Assembly (NCBI GenBank): GCA_963830775.1
Contig: CAWHNT010000035.1
Location: 62,001 to 126,000 of the forward strand
DNA length: 64,000 nucleotides
From: CAWHNT01 sp963830775
Lineage (GTDB): Bacteria; Pseudomonadota; Alphaproteobacteria; Geminicoccales; Geminicoccaceae
Direction of reading: 5' to 3'
This document shows, one piece after another, positions 37,816 through 46,597 of the stretch. Position numbers and translations under genes: made by a program. Below the pieces are notes generated by a model. It saw only the letters and a list, made by a program, of their open reading frames with translations, searched no databases and was not told the origin of the DNA. Position 1 is the first letter of the stretch; each line of letters starts with the position of its first letter.

Positions 37816-38121
37816 GGCGATGCGTCCCGACAGGCTGGGCAACGGCGCGGCAGCACCTGCCGGGAAGGGTCAAGCACATTCGGTGCCAGACGGTCGGTGC
37901 AGGGCTAATACTCTTGCAGACAACGGATTTCGCTCCGGTGCCCAGCAAATCGGCGGCTCACTTGCATACACGTTGCATGCAGCAGTGGCAGCGATGCCCA
38001 GATTCCACGCACCTGCACCGCTCTACCAGCCGGTTCCGTTGCCGCGGCCGTTGGTGGAGGATGAGCTCCACGGCAGGCGCAAGCTCCGATGCGGCTCGAC
38101 CACCAACTGGAGGGTAGACCT
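37816..38121. promoter_or_regulatory. Divergent regulatory region with TTGCAT repeats
   Basis: This 306-base gap separates the leftward receptor gene from the rightward hydrolase gene and must hold both promoters. Two direct TTGCAT copies (37962-37967 and 37973-37978, the second inside TGCATGCA) lie in the less GC-rich middle. They are candidate operator elements for the FadR-type regulator at the end of the importer operon. Confidence 0.4.
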
Positions 38122-38946
38122 TTGGGCACCATCACGACCAAGGACGGCACGGAGATCTTCTACAAGGACTGGGGCACGGGCCAGCCGATCGTCTTCCATC
38201 ACGGCTGGCCGCTCAGCGCCGACGACTGGGACAACCAGATGCTCTTCTTCCTGGAGAAGGGCTACCGGGTGATCGCGCACGACCGGCGCGGCCATGGCAG
38301 GTCGACCCAGACGGACACGGGCAACGAGATGGACACCTACGCCGCCGACGTGGCCGAGCTGGCGGCGGCACTCGACCTCAAGGACGCGATCCATGTCGGC
38401 CATTCGACGGGCGGCGGCGAGGCCACGCGCTACGTGGCCCGGCACGGCAAGGGGCGGGTGGCCAAGGCGGTGCTGATCGGGGCGGTGCCGCCGGTGATGG
38501 TGAAGTCGGAGAAGAATCCCGGCGGCCTGCCGCTCGAGGTGTTCGACGGGTTCCGCGCCGCCCAGGCCGCCAACCGGGCGCAGTTCTTCCTCGATGTGCC
38601 GAGCGGGCCGTTCTACGGCTACAACCGCGAGGGGGCCAAGGTCTCGCAAGGCGTCATCCGCAACTGGTGGCGCCAAGCGATGATGGGCGGGCACAAGGCG
38701 CAGTACGACTGCATCAAGGCCTTCTCGGAGACCGACTTCACCGAGGACCTGAAGCAGATCGACGTGCCGGTCCACTTCATGCACGGCAGCGACGACCAGA
38801 TCGTCCCCATCGCCGACTCCGCGCCCCTGGCGGTGAAGCTGGTCAAGAACGGCACGCTCAAGGTCTACGAAGGCCTGCCGCACGGCATGTGCACCACGCA
38901 CCCGGAGGTCATCAACCCCGACCTCCTCGCCTTCATCCAAAGCTGA
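38122..38946 (+). CDS. Alpha/beta hydrolase, non-haem chloroperoxidase/arylesterase family
   Basis: A 274-residue cofactor-free haloperoxidase-like hydrolase. It begins GTITTKDGTEIFYKDWG and has the oxyanion segment FHHGWPLSADDWDNQM. The nucleophile elbow is GHSTGGGEATRY (Ser). The acid is in MHGSDDQIVP, and the His is in GLPHGMCTTH. Length and motifs are typical of the family, whose natural substrates are usually esters. TTG at 38122 was chosen because GGAGGG lies 6-10 bases upstream and the resulting N-terminus matches the family; an ATG at 38089 adds an unconserved 11 residues. Confidence 0.88.
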   Translation: MGTITTKDGTEIFYKDWGTGQPIVFHHGWPLSADDWDNQMLFFLEKGYRVIAHDRRGHGRSTQTDTGNEMDTYAADVAELAAALDLKDAIHVGHSTGGGEATRYVARHGKGRVAKAVLIGAVPPVMVKSEKNPGGLPLEVFDGFRAAQAANRAQFFLDVPSGPFYGYNREGAKVSQGVIRNWWRQAMMGGHKAQYDCIKAFSETDFTEDLKQIDVPVHFMHGSDDQIVPIADSAPLAVKLVKNGTLKVYEGLPHGMCTTHPEVINPDLLAFIQS

Positions 38947-38949
38947 CGG

Positions 38950-38982
38950 GCAGGGGCGGGCGACAGCTCCGCTCGCCCCTGC
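38950..38982 (+). terminator. GC-rich hairpin after the hydrolase gene
   Basis: Arms of 13 bases (12 paired) beginning GCAGGGGCG and ending CGCCCCTGC enclose a 7-base loop. It starts 4 bases after the hydrolase stop at 38946. There is no T-run, so this is a candidate terminator or 3' stabilising structure. Confidence 0.45.
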
Positions 38983-39069
38983 AACCGGGAAGAGTGCATG
39001 GCACGCGAGGCGACGCGGGCGATCCGGCAGGAGCGCCAGCACCGGCTGGAGCGGGCGGGGTAGGGCCCG

Positions 39070-39804
39070 TCAGGGCGCCCGCGCGCGGGGCGTGGGTTGC
39101 TCGTCGGGGGCCGCGTTCTTCAGCAGCAGCAGGGCCTCGATGGCGCGGCTCTGGTAGTCGCTGAGGACCGGGGTCGAGGAAGGGCGAGGTGAGCGGCGCT
39201 GCCGCTGCGGCGGCTCCGGGGCCGCCTCCTCCATGGGAGGAGTTTCGTCCGCCGCCACAGCGGCGTGAACCGCCGCATGCTCCTGCTGCAGCTCGCCGCG
39301 CAGGCGGCTCTCCACCCGCTGCATCGTGCGCAGCTCAGGGTCGTCGGACGGGCGAGGCGCGCGCGGCGAGGGGCTGGGCGTGCGCGGTGCGGGTGCCGGC
39401 TGGGCGGCACGCCTGTCGGCGGCGATCACGCCGTCGGCCAGGGTCCGGGCCGGGTCCTTGCCCATGCGCTCCTGGAGCAGGATGAACATGGCCACCCGCA
39501 CGTCGCCCAGTGCTGTCGCCTCCATCAGCAGGTGGCGGGCGAGCTGGGTGAGGATGCGGCGCTGCTCGTCCTCGGGCATGGCGTGCAGGGTGTTGTAGCC
39601 GTCGATGAGGGCCTTGAACTCGGGCTCGGCGACGAGGGTCTCGACGTCGGCCGGGACCATGCCCTCCAGCCGTGCCACCTGCTTGGGCGTGAGGCCCATG
39701 GAGAGCTTCTGGCCCATGCGGCGGTCGCGGGCCGTGACCCGGGCGAAGGGGCGGTTCAGGCCCTTGCGGGTGGCGTAGTGGGCGGTGGCGAGCATCGGGC
39801 GCAT
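39070..39804 (-). CDS. Hypothetical protein with helix-turn-helix-like core and Pro/Arg-rich tail
   Basis: A 244-residue protein starting MRPMLATAHYATRKGLNRPFA. A conserved-looking helical core follows: GLTPKQVARLEGMVPADVE (HTH-like), then LTQLARHLLMEATALGDVRVA and LLQERMGKDPARTLADGVI. The last 110 residues are low-complexity (AAQPAPAPRTPSPSPRAPRP) with a short C-terminal LSDYQSRAIEALLLL helix. No family could be named. Codon use matches neighbouring genes, so it is probably real. An upstream extension to 40092 has no coding character. Confidence 0.55.
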   Translation of the reverse strand: MRPMLATAHYATRKGLNRPFARVTARDRRMGQKLSMGLTPKQVARLEGMVPADVETLVAEPEFKALIDGYNTLHAMPEDEQRRILTQLARHLLMEATALGDVRVAMFILLQERMGKDPARTLADGVIAADRRAAQPAPAPRTPSPSPRAPRPSDDPELRTMQRVESRLRGELQQEHAAVHAAVAADETPPMEEAAPEPPQRQRRSPRPSSTPVLSDYQSRAIEALLLLKNAAPDEQPTPRARAP

Positions 39805-40111
39805 GGCGGACGGATAGCGGAACTTCGGACTGAAATCAAGGAATATGAGCCTATTCCCACGCGCTGGAAGGATCACGACGCCTACAACAAGGCACTCGAG
39901 CGGCTGCCGCGCGATCTGCGGGTCGAGCAGATATTGCCAAGCGGGTGACACATTTTCTGACAAAGCGGGCTGCGCCGTGGCGACCGTGACCATGGGATGC
40001 GTGGGCGTAGGTTTTCGCTCGTCCTTACCTGCCCAGGATTCCACCCGCGGCAAGGTGATGGCGAAGATGCGGGCGGGAGAGCCCATGGCCATGGCGGCCT
40101 GATCGCGGCCC
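39805..40111. other. Intergenic stretch with a short unexplained open frame
   Basis: The only coding-like signal is a rightward tail ending at 39948: EYEPIPTRWKDHDAYNKALE, then RLPRDLRVEQILPSG. It has no convincing start. It could be the C-terminal remnant of a lost gene. The rest holds nothing recognisable. Confidence 0.35.
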
Positions 40112-40855
40112 TCAGAGCGAGAGGTCGAGCAGCCTGCCCTCGAAGAGGCGGTCGCGGGAGCCCGCGAGGTGGCGGCGCATCGTGTCGCGCGCGGTCTCGG
40201 CGTCGCGGCGGGTGAGGGCGTCGACGATTCCCTGGTGCTCGGTGAAGACGCGGTCGAGGGCCGGGTCGGGGCCCATGAGCGAGAGGCCGTGCAGCTTCAT
40301 GCCGACGGCGATGTGCTCCTGGAGGGCCCGCATCGAGGAGGCGAAGTAGTGGTTGTTCGAGGCCTTGGCGACCGCGAGGTGGAAGGCGAAGTCGGCGTCC
40401 TCGCGATGGCGGTGGTGCGCGGTGGCCTCGCGCAAGGCGGCCAGGGCCTGCTCGATCTCGGCCAGGGCCGCCTCGTTCGCGCGGTGCGCGGCGTGGAAGG
40501 CGGCCTCGGGCTCGATCGTCAGGCGGAACTCGTAGCAGCGCTGGATGTCGGCGATCGTGCCGACCGGGGCGAAGCCCAGGACCGGCTGGTCGTTCTGGAC
40601 GTTGACGAAGCTGCCGGCCCCCTGGCGCGAGTAGATCAGCCCGTCCCGCCGCAGCCGGTCGAGGGCACTGCGCACCACCGGCCGTGAGACCTCGAACTGG
40701 CGTGCCAGGTCGTGCTCGCCCGGCAGCTTGAAGTGCTGCTGGTACTCGCCGCTCGAGATCCGGCTGAACAGCTGGTGGTAGACATAGTCGCTCAAGGTGG
40801 TGGTGCGCGCACCGTCCTCGCCGTTCGTGCGGGCGGGCTCCAGGGGAGCGTTCAT
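40112..40855 (-). CDS. FadR/GntR-family regulator of the sugar-acid cluster
   Basis: A 247-residue regulator with a winged helix at about residues 20-90 (LPGEHDLARQFEVSRPVVRSAL, DGLIYSRQGAGSFV) and a helical FCD domain (DADFAFHLAVAKASNNHYF, EHQGIVDALTRRDAETARDT). It lies downstream of, and co-oriented with, the DUF1537 kinase gene. Direct TTGTCA repeats occur both in front of this gene and in the kinase/DapA divergent promoter, and are candidate binding sites. It most likely controls the neighbouring catabolic genes. Confidence 0.85.
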   Translation of the reverse strand: MNAPLEPARTNGEDGARTTTLSDYVYHQLFSRISSGEYQQHFKLPGEHDLARQFEVSRPVVRSALDRLRRDGLIYSRQGAGSFVNVQNDQPVLGFAPVGTIADIQRCYEFRLTIEPEAAFHAAHRANEAALAEIEQALAALREATAHHRHREDADFAFHLAVAKASNNHYFASSMRALQEHIAVGMKLHGLSLMGPDPALDRVFTEHQGIVDALTRRDAETARDTMRRHLAGSRDRLFEGRLLDLSL

Positions 40856-40909
40856 CGTCGGCCGGGCCTTGCCTCGCGGGCGGTCATGAACCCGAGCCTA
40901 GAGCATCAC

Positions 40910-40924
40910 TGACAAGATGACAAC
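40910..40924. promoter_or_regulatory. TTGTCA direct repeat upstream of the GntR gene
   Basis: Read on the minus strand, GTTGTCA and CTTGTCA occur in tandem, offset by 8 bases, between the kinase stop and the GntR start. The same heptamer recurs at 42054-42072. This suggests autoregulation by the FadR-type protein. Confidence 0.4.
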
Positions 40925-40934
40925 ATTGTAGCCC

Positions 40935-42000
40935 TCAGCCCTCGCGCAGCGGGCGCAGCAGGTCGAGGAGCGCCGTCTCGGCGCCGAAGCCGCCGGACTT
41001 GGTGACCAGCGTCACCCCGTCCGGCAGGCGCGACCAGGGGATGCCCGGGCGCGGCCTCGCCGCCGACCTCGAGCACATGGCAGTCGAGCTGCTCCAGCAC
41101 GCCGGCCGCGGTGTCGCCGCCGGTGGCGAGGATGGTGCGCGGGCGCAGCATCGCCATCCAGGCCACGGCGGCGGCGGCGAACCGCGCCGCCGCCGTCTCG
41201 CCGTCGTCGGCACCCGGGACCGAGCGCAGGACCGTGACCGGTGCCGATGCTGCCGGCGGCGGGGGCAGGTGGCCCGCCGGTGCTTCCACGATCGTGCCGA
41301 GGCCGGCACGGGCGAGTGCCGCCACCTGGGCCGCGGTCGCCGGGTCCTGCGAGCCGACGAGGATGAGGGCCGGTGCCTCCGGGGCGAAGCCCGCACCCGG
41401 CCCCGCCTGCCGGCCCAGCCGCCCGGCCAGGGCCGTGGCGAGGCCGTGCGCACCCACGGCAAGGGCCCGGCCGGGGCTGGCGATCCAGGAGGCGGCCACG
41501 CGGTCCAGCTCCTCGGCACTGCGCCCGTCCGGCACCTCGAGCCGCAGCCCGGCCGCCAGGGCCGCTGCCAGCCGCTCGCGCACGCCGATCCCCTGTGCCT
41601 CCACGCCGGCACCGCGGATGGCGCCATCGGCGACGATACGCCCCTGCGACGGCACCGCCGGTGCCACGAGCAGCGCCTCGACCCCAAGCACGCGCGCAAT
41701 AGCTTCAGCCTCCGGGCCTGCATTGCCGCGAAGTCGGGAGTCGACCTTCTTGAGCAGCAACTGGGCGCCTGCTGCCAGGCATTGGCGTGCCGCCTCTGCC
41801 GCTACTGCGGCGGCGGCCTCGGGTGCCAGATGCCTGCTCAGCGTGTTCACCGCGACCACGGCGGCACCGCTGGCCAGGGCCGCCTCGAGCCCGTCGGGCC
41901 CGAGCGCCACCACCGCCCGCAGGCCGCGGCCGGCGAAGGGGGCAGCACTGTCGAGGGCTCCCGTGAGGTCGTCGGCGATGATCGCGAGCGTCGGGTTCAT
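40935..42000 (-). CDS. Four-carbon acid sugar kinase, DUF1537 family (one frameshift)
   Basis: DUF1537 kinases (DtnK, LtnK, DenK, OtnK) phosphorylate D- or L-threonate, erythronate or over-oxidised sugars at O4. The N-terminal motif AIIADDLTGALDSA (residues 7-20) and VDSRLRGNAGPEAEAI are diagnostic of the N domain. The C domain includes LILVGSQDPATAAQV and TILATGGDTAAGVLE. One extra base near 41043 spoils the last 35 codons; repair reads IPWSRLPDGVTLVTKSGGFG and ends at 40935 (354 residues). Partnership with a PdxA2-like dehydrogenase nearby matches the known threonate pathways. Confidence 0.85.
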
Positions 42001-42053
42001 GGCAGCCCCCGTTCCGTGCCTGGTGCGCGCTCAGGAGAGAAAAATGCGCCGGA

Positions 42054-42072
42054 CTTGTCAAGACACTTGTCA
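42054..42072. promoter_or_regulatory. CTTGTCA direct repeat in the kinase/DapA divergent promoter
   Basis: Two CTTGTCA copies begin at 42054 and 42066, followed by a AACATGTT palindrome. The 186-base divergent region 42001-42186 holds both promoters. The repeat is shared with the GntR promoter and is therefore a likely operator. Confidence 0.42.
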
Positions 42073-42186
42073 AACATGTTTACAGGCAGTATGACAGCCT
42101 TCGACTGAGGAGAGCAGCAGAGGCGGTTCGCCCGCTACAAGTTAGCATCTCTGCCGTCGCAGGCGCTGAGGGAGGCAAGACGAGCA

Positions 42187-43122
42187 ATGGGCGATCTCTA
42201 CCCGAAAGGTGTGTTCTGCGCCGCGCTGACGCCGGTCGGCGAAGACCTGTCGCCGGACGTGCCGGCCCTGGCACGGCATTGCCGGTGGCTGATCGAGCAG
42301 GGTTGCGACGGCGTGGCGCTGCTCGGCACCACGGGCGAGGCCAACTCCTTCTCCGCAGCACAGCGGATGCGGCTCCTGGAGGGCGTGATCGAGGCCGGGG
42401 TTCCGGCCCAGCGCCTGCTGCCGGGGACGGGGTGTGCGGCACTCGCCGACACGGTGGAGCTCACCCGCCATGCGGCCAGCACCGGTGTCGCCGGCGTCGT
42501 GCTGCTGCCGCCCTTCTATTACAAGGATGTCACCGTCGATGGCCTCGCCGCCTCCTACGAGGCGGTGATCGAGCGGGTGGCCGACCCGCGGCTCAAGGTC
42601 GTCCTCTACCACATTCCGCCCATCGCCCAGGTGCCGCTGCCGATGGCGCTGATCGAGCGCCTGCGCGAACGCCACCCCGAGACGGTCGTCGGCATCAAGG
42701 ACAGCGGCGGCGACCTCGCCCACATGGTCGAGCTGGTGCGGCGTTTCCCGGGGCTCTCGGTCCTGGCCGGCGCCGACCCGCTGATGCTGCCGCTGCTGCG
42801 CGAGGGCGGCGCCGGCTGCATCACCGCCACCTCCAATATCGGTGCGGCCGAGCTCGCCACCATTTATGCCCACTGGCGCGACCCGGCCCGGCAGGACGAG
42901 GTCGAGACCGCCCAGGCCCGGATCAGCGAGCTCAGGGCCCGGGTCTCGCGCTGGCCGCAGATCGCGGCGCTCAAGGCGGCGACGGCCCTGCGTCTGGGCG
43001 AGCCCGGCTGGGGGAGGATGGTCCCGCCGCTCATGCCGCTGACCGCGGCCGAGCGGGAGGCCTTGCGCGAGGCGATGGCCGCACCCCTGCCGGGGGCAGG
43101 TCACGGCAGCAGGAGCGAGTGA
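42187..43122 (+). CDS. Dihydrodipicolinate synthase/N-acetylneuraminate lyase family aldolase
   Basis: A 311-residue TIM-barrel class I aldolase. The LLGTTGEANSFS motif (residues 45-56) is the substrate carboxylate loop, Tyr141 (VVLYHIPP) the catalytic Tyr and Lys171 (VVGIKDSGG) the Schiff-base Lys. It lacks the features of housekeeping DapA and is placed with sugar-acid genes, so it more likely cleaves or forms a 2-keto-3-deoxy acid or sialic-acid-like compound. It starts 186 bases from the divergent kinase and is followed by the PdxA2-like gene after 6 bases. Confidence 0.85.
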   Translation: MGDLYPKGVFCAALTPVGEDLSPDVPALARHCRWLIEQGCDGVALLGTTGEANSFSAAQRMRLLEGVIEAGVPAQRLLPGTGCAALADTVELTRHAASTGVAGVVLLPPFYYKDVTVDGLAASYEAVIERVADPRLKVVLYHIPPIAQVPLPMALIERLRERHPETVVGIKDSGGDLAHMVELVRRFPGLSVLAGADPLMLPLLREGGAGCITATSNIGAAELATIYAHWRDPARQDEVETAQARISELRARVSRWPQIAALKAATALRLGEPGWGRMVPPLMPLTAAEREALREAMAAPLPGAGHGSRSE

Positions 43123-43128
43123 GGACCC

Positions 43129-44157
43129 ATGCGACCGCATCTGGCCATCACCATGGGCGACCCGGCCGGGGTCGGCCCTGAGATCATCGTCAAGGCGTGC
43201 GAGCGGCTGCGCCCCCGCCTGGAGGCGGGCGAGCTGAGGCTGCTGGTGATCGGGAGCTGCCCGGCGCTGCGGGCGGCGTGCCGGCAGCTGGGGGTCGGCA
43301 CCGAGATCCCGGAGGTCGCGGAAGGGGCGGACTGGCCGGCGCTGGCCTGCCTGCAGGCGGCGCCGGAGGGGGAGCCGATCCTGCCCGGCGTGCTCTCGGC
43401 CGAGGGCGGCAGGTTCGCCTATGCCGCGATCGAGCGCGGGGTCCGGCTGGCACAAGCAGGGCGGGTGCAGGGGATCGTGACCGCACCGCTCAACAAGGAG
43501 GCCCTGAACAAGGCCGGCCACCACTATGCCGGCCATACCGAGATGCTGGCGGACCTCACCGGCGTGAAGGGCTCGGTGATGATGCTGGCGCACGGCAACA
43601 TGCGCGTCAGCCATGTCAGCACGCACGTGGCGCTGGAGGACGTGCCGAAGCGGCTGACCCCGGAGCGGCTGCGCCTCGTCATCGACCTCACCCACGAGGC
43701 CTTGCGCGACCTCGGCGTGGAGCGGGCGCGGATCGCGGTCGCGGCCTTGAACCCGCATGCCGGCGAGGGCGGCCTGTTCGGGCGGCAGGACATCGACATC
43801 AGCCAGCCCACGATCGAGCGCGCCTGTGCCGACGGGCTCGACGTGGTGGGCCCGGTCCCGGGCGACACCGTGTTCGTGAAGCTGCGCGCCGGCCAGTACG
43901 ACGCCGTGATCGCCATGTACCACGACCAGGGCCACATCCCGGTCAAGCTCCTGGGCTTCAACGTCGACCCCGCCACCGGCCGCTGGGAGGCGCTCTCGGG
44001 CGTCAACGTCACCCTGGGCCTGCCGATCATCCGCACCTCGGTCGACCACGGCACCGCCTTCGACATCGCGGGCAAGGGCATCGCCAACGAGCTCAGCCTG
44101 ATCGAGGCCATCGAGCTCGCCGAGCAGCTGGCGGCGGCCCGGCTGGCGCGGGCCTGA
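43129..44157 (+). CDS. PdxA2-type 4-phosphate dehydrogenase (threonate/erythronate catabolism)
   Basis: A 342-residue protein of the PdxA family, NAD-dependent beta-hydroxyacid oxidative decarboxylases. It opens AITMGDPAGVGPEIIVKA and carries the metal ligand regions YAGHTEMLA, MYHDQGHIPVK and TSVDHGTAFDIAG. PdxA2 proteins paired with DUF1537 kinases oxidise 4-phospho-D-threonate or D-erythronate, giving dihydroxyacetone phosphate. The kinase gene is only 1.1 kb away in the same cluster, which favours this over vitamin B6 synthesis. Exact stereochemistry of the substrate is unknown. Confidence 0.85.
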   Translation: MRPHLAITMGDPAGVGPEIIVKACERLRPRLEAGELRLLVIGSCPALRAACRQLGVGTEIPEVAEGADWPALACLQAAPEGEPILPGVLSAEGGRFAYAAIERGVRLAQAGRVQGIVTAPLNKEALNKAGHHYAGHTEMLADLTGVKGSVMMLAHGNMRVSHVSTHVALEDVPKRLTPERLRLVIDLTHEALRDLGVERARIAVAALNPHAGEGGLFGRQDIDISQPTIERACADGLDVVGPVPGDTVFVKLRAGQYDAVIAMYHDQGHIPVKLLGFNVDPATGRWEALSGVNVTLGLPIIRTSVDHGTAFDIAGKGIANELSLIEAIELAEQLAAARLARA

Positions 44158-44173
44158 GGAAAGGAACGAGCCG

Positions 44174-45305
44174 ATGAACGAGCTCCTGCGCCCGATCGAG
44201 ATCCAGCGCCCGCCCGTGATCGAGTTCGGCCCGGGCGTGGCGGCCGCGGCCGGCCGCTGGGCCGCGGCCCAGGGCTTCCGCCGCCCGCTGGTGGTGGCCG
44301 ACGCCTTCAACGCGCAGCGGGTGGCGGTGCTGGGGCTCCAGGGCGAGGTCGCCGTCTTCGGCGAGGTCGAGCCCGAGCCCAGCGTGCCCAACCTCGAGCG
44401 GCTGCTGGCGCTGGCCGAACGCGTGCGGCCGGACGTCGTCGTCGGCTTCGGCGGCGGCAGTGCCATGGATCTGGCCAAGCTCGCGGCCGTGCTCCCGGGC
44501 AGCGGGCAGGGGATCGCGGACGTGGTCGGGCCGGAGCGGGTGAAAAGGCGGGCCAGCGCGCTCGTCCAGGTCCCGACCACCTCGGGCACCGGCAGCGAGG
44601 CCGGGACGCGCGCCCTGGTCACCGATCCGGCGACCCACAACAAGCTCGCGGTGCAGAGCCGGCACATGCTGGCCGACCTCGCGGCCGTGGACCCCGAGCT
44701 GACGCTGACCGTGCCGCGTGCGGTCACCGCCGCCACCGGCGTGGACGCGCTGGCGCACTGTGCCGAGGCCTTCACCAGCCGCAAGGCGCATCCCCTGATC
44801 GACGTCTACGCACTGGAGGGCATCCGCCTCGTCGGCCGCCATCTCGCCCGTGCCGTGGAGGACGGCGGCGACCTCGAGGCGCGCGCGGGGCTGTCGCTGG
44901 CCTCGCTCTACGGCGGCTTCTGCCTGGGGCCGGTGAACACCACGGCCGGCCATGCGGTCGCCTATCCCTTGGGTACCCGCCACCGCATCCCGCACGGGCA
45001 CGCCTGTGCCGTGATCTTCCCGCACACGCTGGCCTTCAACGCCCCGGCGGTGCCGGAGCGGACGGCGCTGATCCTGGATGCCCTGGGCCTGCCGGGGGTG
45101 ACCGGGGAGAGTGCCGTGCGCGAGGCGGCACACGGCTTCTGCGCCCGGCTCGGCATCGAGATGCGGCTCGGGCGGCTTGGGCGTGCCGGAGGGCGATCTC
45201 GCCGCCATGGCGGGGGAGGCGCACGCCATCCGCCGCCTGCTCGACAACAACCCCCGCGACCTCAGCCGCGAGCAGATCCTGGCCCTCTATCAGGCCGCCT
45301 ACTGA
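44174..45305 (+). CDS. Iron-containing alcohol dehydrogenase family protein (one frameshift)
   Basis: A 376-residue group III alcohol dehydrogenase or maleylacetate reductase relative. The nucleotide motif GFGGGSAMDLAK, the TTSGTGSEAGTRAL segment, and metal ligands in DALAHCAEAF, AGHAVAYPLG and IPHGHACAV are present. An extra G near 45171 breaks the frame; repair yields LGGLGVPEGDLAAMAGEAH and a stop at 45305. It lies 16 bases after the PdxA2-like gene, in the same operon. It could reduce or oxidise an aldehyde or keto acid from the aldolase step. Confidence 0.85.
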
Positions 45306-45328
45306 GCGCCGAGGAAGGACAAGGCACC

Positions 45329-46513
45329 ATGTCGGAGACTACAGGCCCGGTCGAGTGGCCGGAAACCCTGGCCCCTGTGCCGGACGACCCTGCGCGGACC
45401 GGGGCCTTCCTGCCCAGGCCCTGCGTGCAGAGCCACGCCTCCTTCCTGATGGAGCTGCCGGGCGGCGACCTGGGCTGCGTCTGGTTCGGCGGCACGCAGG
45501 AGGGGGTGCCGGACATCTCGGTCTACTTCTCGCGCCTCGCACCCGGTGCCAAGCACTGGTCCGACCCGGTGCGGCTCTCGGACGACCCGACCCGGTCCGA
45601 GCAGAACCCGCTTTTGTTCCCGGCCCCGGACGGCAAGCTGTGGCTGCTCTGGACGGCCCAGATCTCGGGCCACCAGGACACCGCGATCGTGCGCCGCCGC
45701 ATCTCCGCCGACGATGGCAGGAGCTGGGGGCCGATCGAGACGCTCTTCGACCAGCAGGAGGGCTCCGGCATCTTCATCCGCCAGCCGATCGTGGTGCTGG
45801 AGGGTGGCGAGTGGCTGCTGCCCGTCTTCCGCTGCAAGACCCCGGCCTCGGGTGCCTGGACCGGCAACGAGGACACGAGTGCCGTCATGATCTCCGCCGA
45901 CCAGGGCCGGAGCTGGACGGAGCACGCGGTGCCGGAGAGCACGGGCCTCGTGCACATGAACGTGCTGGATCTCCGCAACGGCAGCCTCGTCGCCTTCTTC
46001 CGCAGCCGCTGGGCCGACAACGTCTATGCGAGCCGCTCCACGGACGGCGGCCGCAGCTGGACGGCACCGGTGCCGACGGAGCTGCCGAACAACAACTCCT
46101 CCATCCAGGCGGTGCGGCTCGAGAACGGCCACCTCGCCATGGTCTTCAACCAGTCGAGTGCCGCCGACGCCACCGACCGGCGGCTCTCGCTCTACGACGA
46201 CCTCGAGGATGAGACGGCACCCGCCCCGGTCGCCACCGGCCAACGCAGCGCCTTCTGGGGAGCACCGCGGGCACCGATGACGCTCGCCATCTCCGCGGAC
46301 GAGGGGCGGACCTGGCCGCACCGCCGGGACCTCGAGGTCGGCGACGGCTACTGCATGACCAACAACTCGAAGGAGGGGCTGAACCGCGAGTTCTCCTATC
46401 CTTCGATCCGGCAGACCTCGGACGGGCAGCTCTGCATCACCTACACCTACTGGCGCCGGGCGATCAAATTCGCCCGCGTCCCTGTGGACTGGGTGCTGAG
46501 CCCCGCCTCCTGA
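45329..46513 (+). CDS. Sialidase-like BNR/Asp-box repeat protein, cytoplasmic
   Basis: A 394-residue six-bladed beta-propeller protein with four visible Asp-box motifs: SADDGRSW, SADQGRSW, STDGGRSW and SADEGRTW. No signal peptide is present (N-terminus MSETTGPVEWPETL), unlike secreted sialidases, so it probably acts inside the cell on an imported compound. FIRQPIVVLEGGEWLLPVF and LPNNNSSIQAVRLENGHLAM match bacterial exo-alpha-sialidase-like proteins of unknown specificity. GAGGAAGGA precedes the ATG. Because of the frame error in the preceding gene, the two are joined in one raw open frame but are separate proteins. Confidence 0.8.
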   Translation: MSETTGPVEWPETLAPVPDDPARTGAFLPRPCVQSHASFLMELPGGDLGCVWFGGTQEGVPDISVYFSRLAPGAKHWSDPVRLSDDPTRSEQNPLLFPAPDGKLWLLWTAQISGHQDTAIVRRRISADDGRSWGPIETLFDQQEGSGIFIRQPIVVLEGGEWLLPVFRCKTPASGAWTGNEDTSAVMISADQGRSWTEHAVPESTGLVHMNVLDLRNGSLVAFFRSRWADNVYASRSTDGGRSWTAPVPTELPNNNSSIQAVRLENGHLAMVFNQSSAADATDRRLSLYDDLEDETAPAPVATGQRSAFWGAPRAPMTLAISADEGRTWPHRRDLEVGDGYCMTNNSKEGLNREFSYPSIRQTSDGQLCITYTYWRRAIKFARVPVDWVLSPAS

Positions 46514-46597
46514 CCGGCGCCGCTGCGCCGCTCCCGACATCATCCATCACCTGATCCGGCAGCCCTAGAGCGGCCGGTCCTGACGAGGAGGAACGTG

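Noticed and set aside
38998..39063. A 21-codon ATG frame after the haloperoxidase-like gene.
   Set aside because: It is very short, lies after a hairpin, and has no ribosome site or recognisable sequence.
44174..46513. A single 779-codon frame suggesting an alcohol dehydrogenase-sialidase fusion.
   Set aside because: A one-base insertion near 45171 joins them. Correcting it gives a normal dehydrogenase C-terminus and stop, and the sialidase-like gene has its own ribosome site and ATG.
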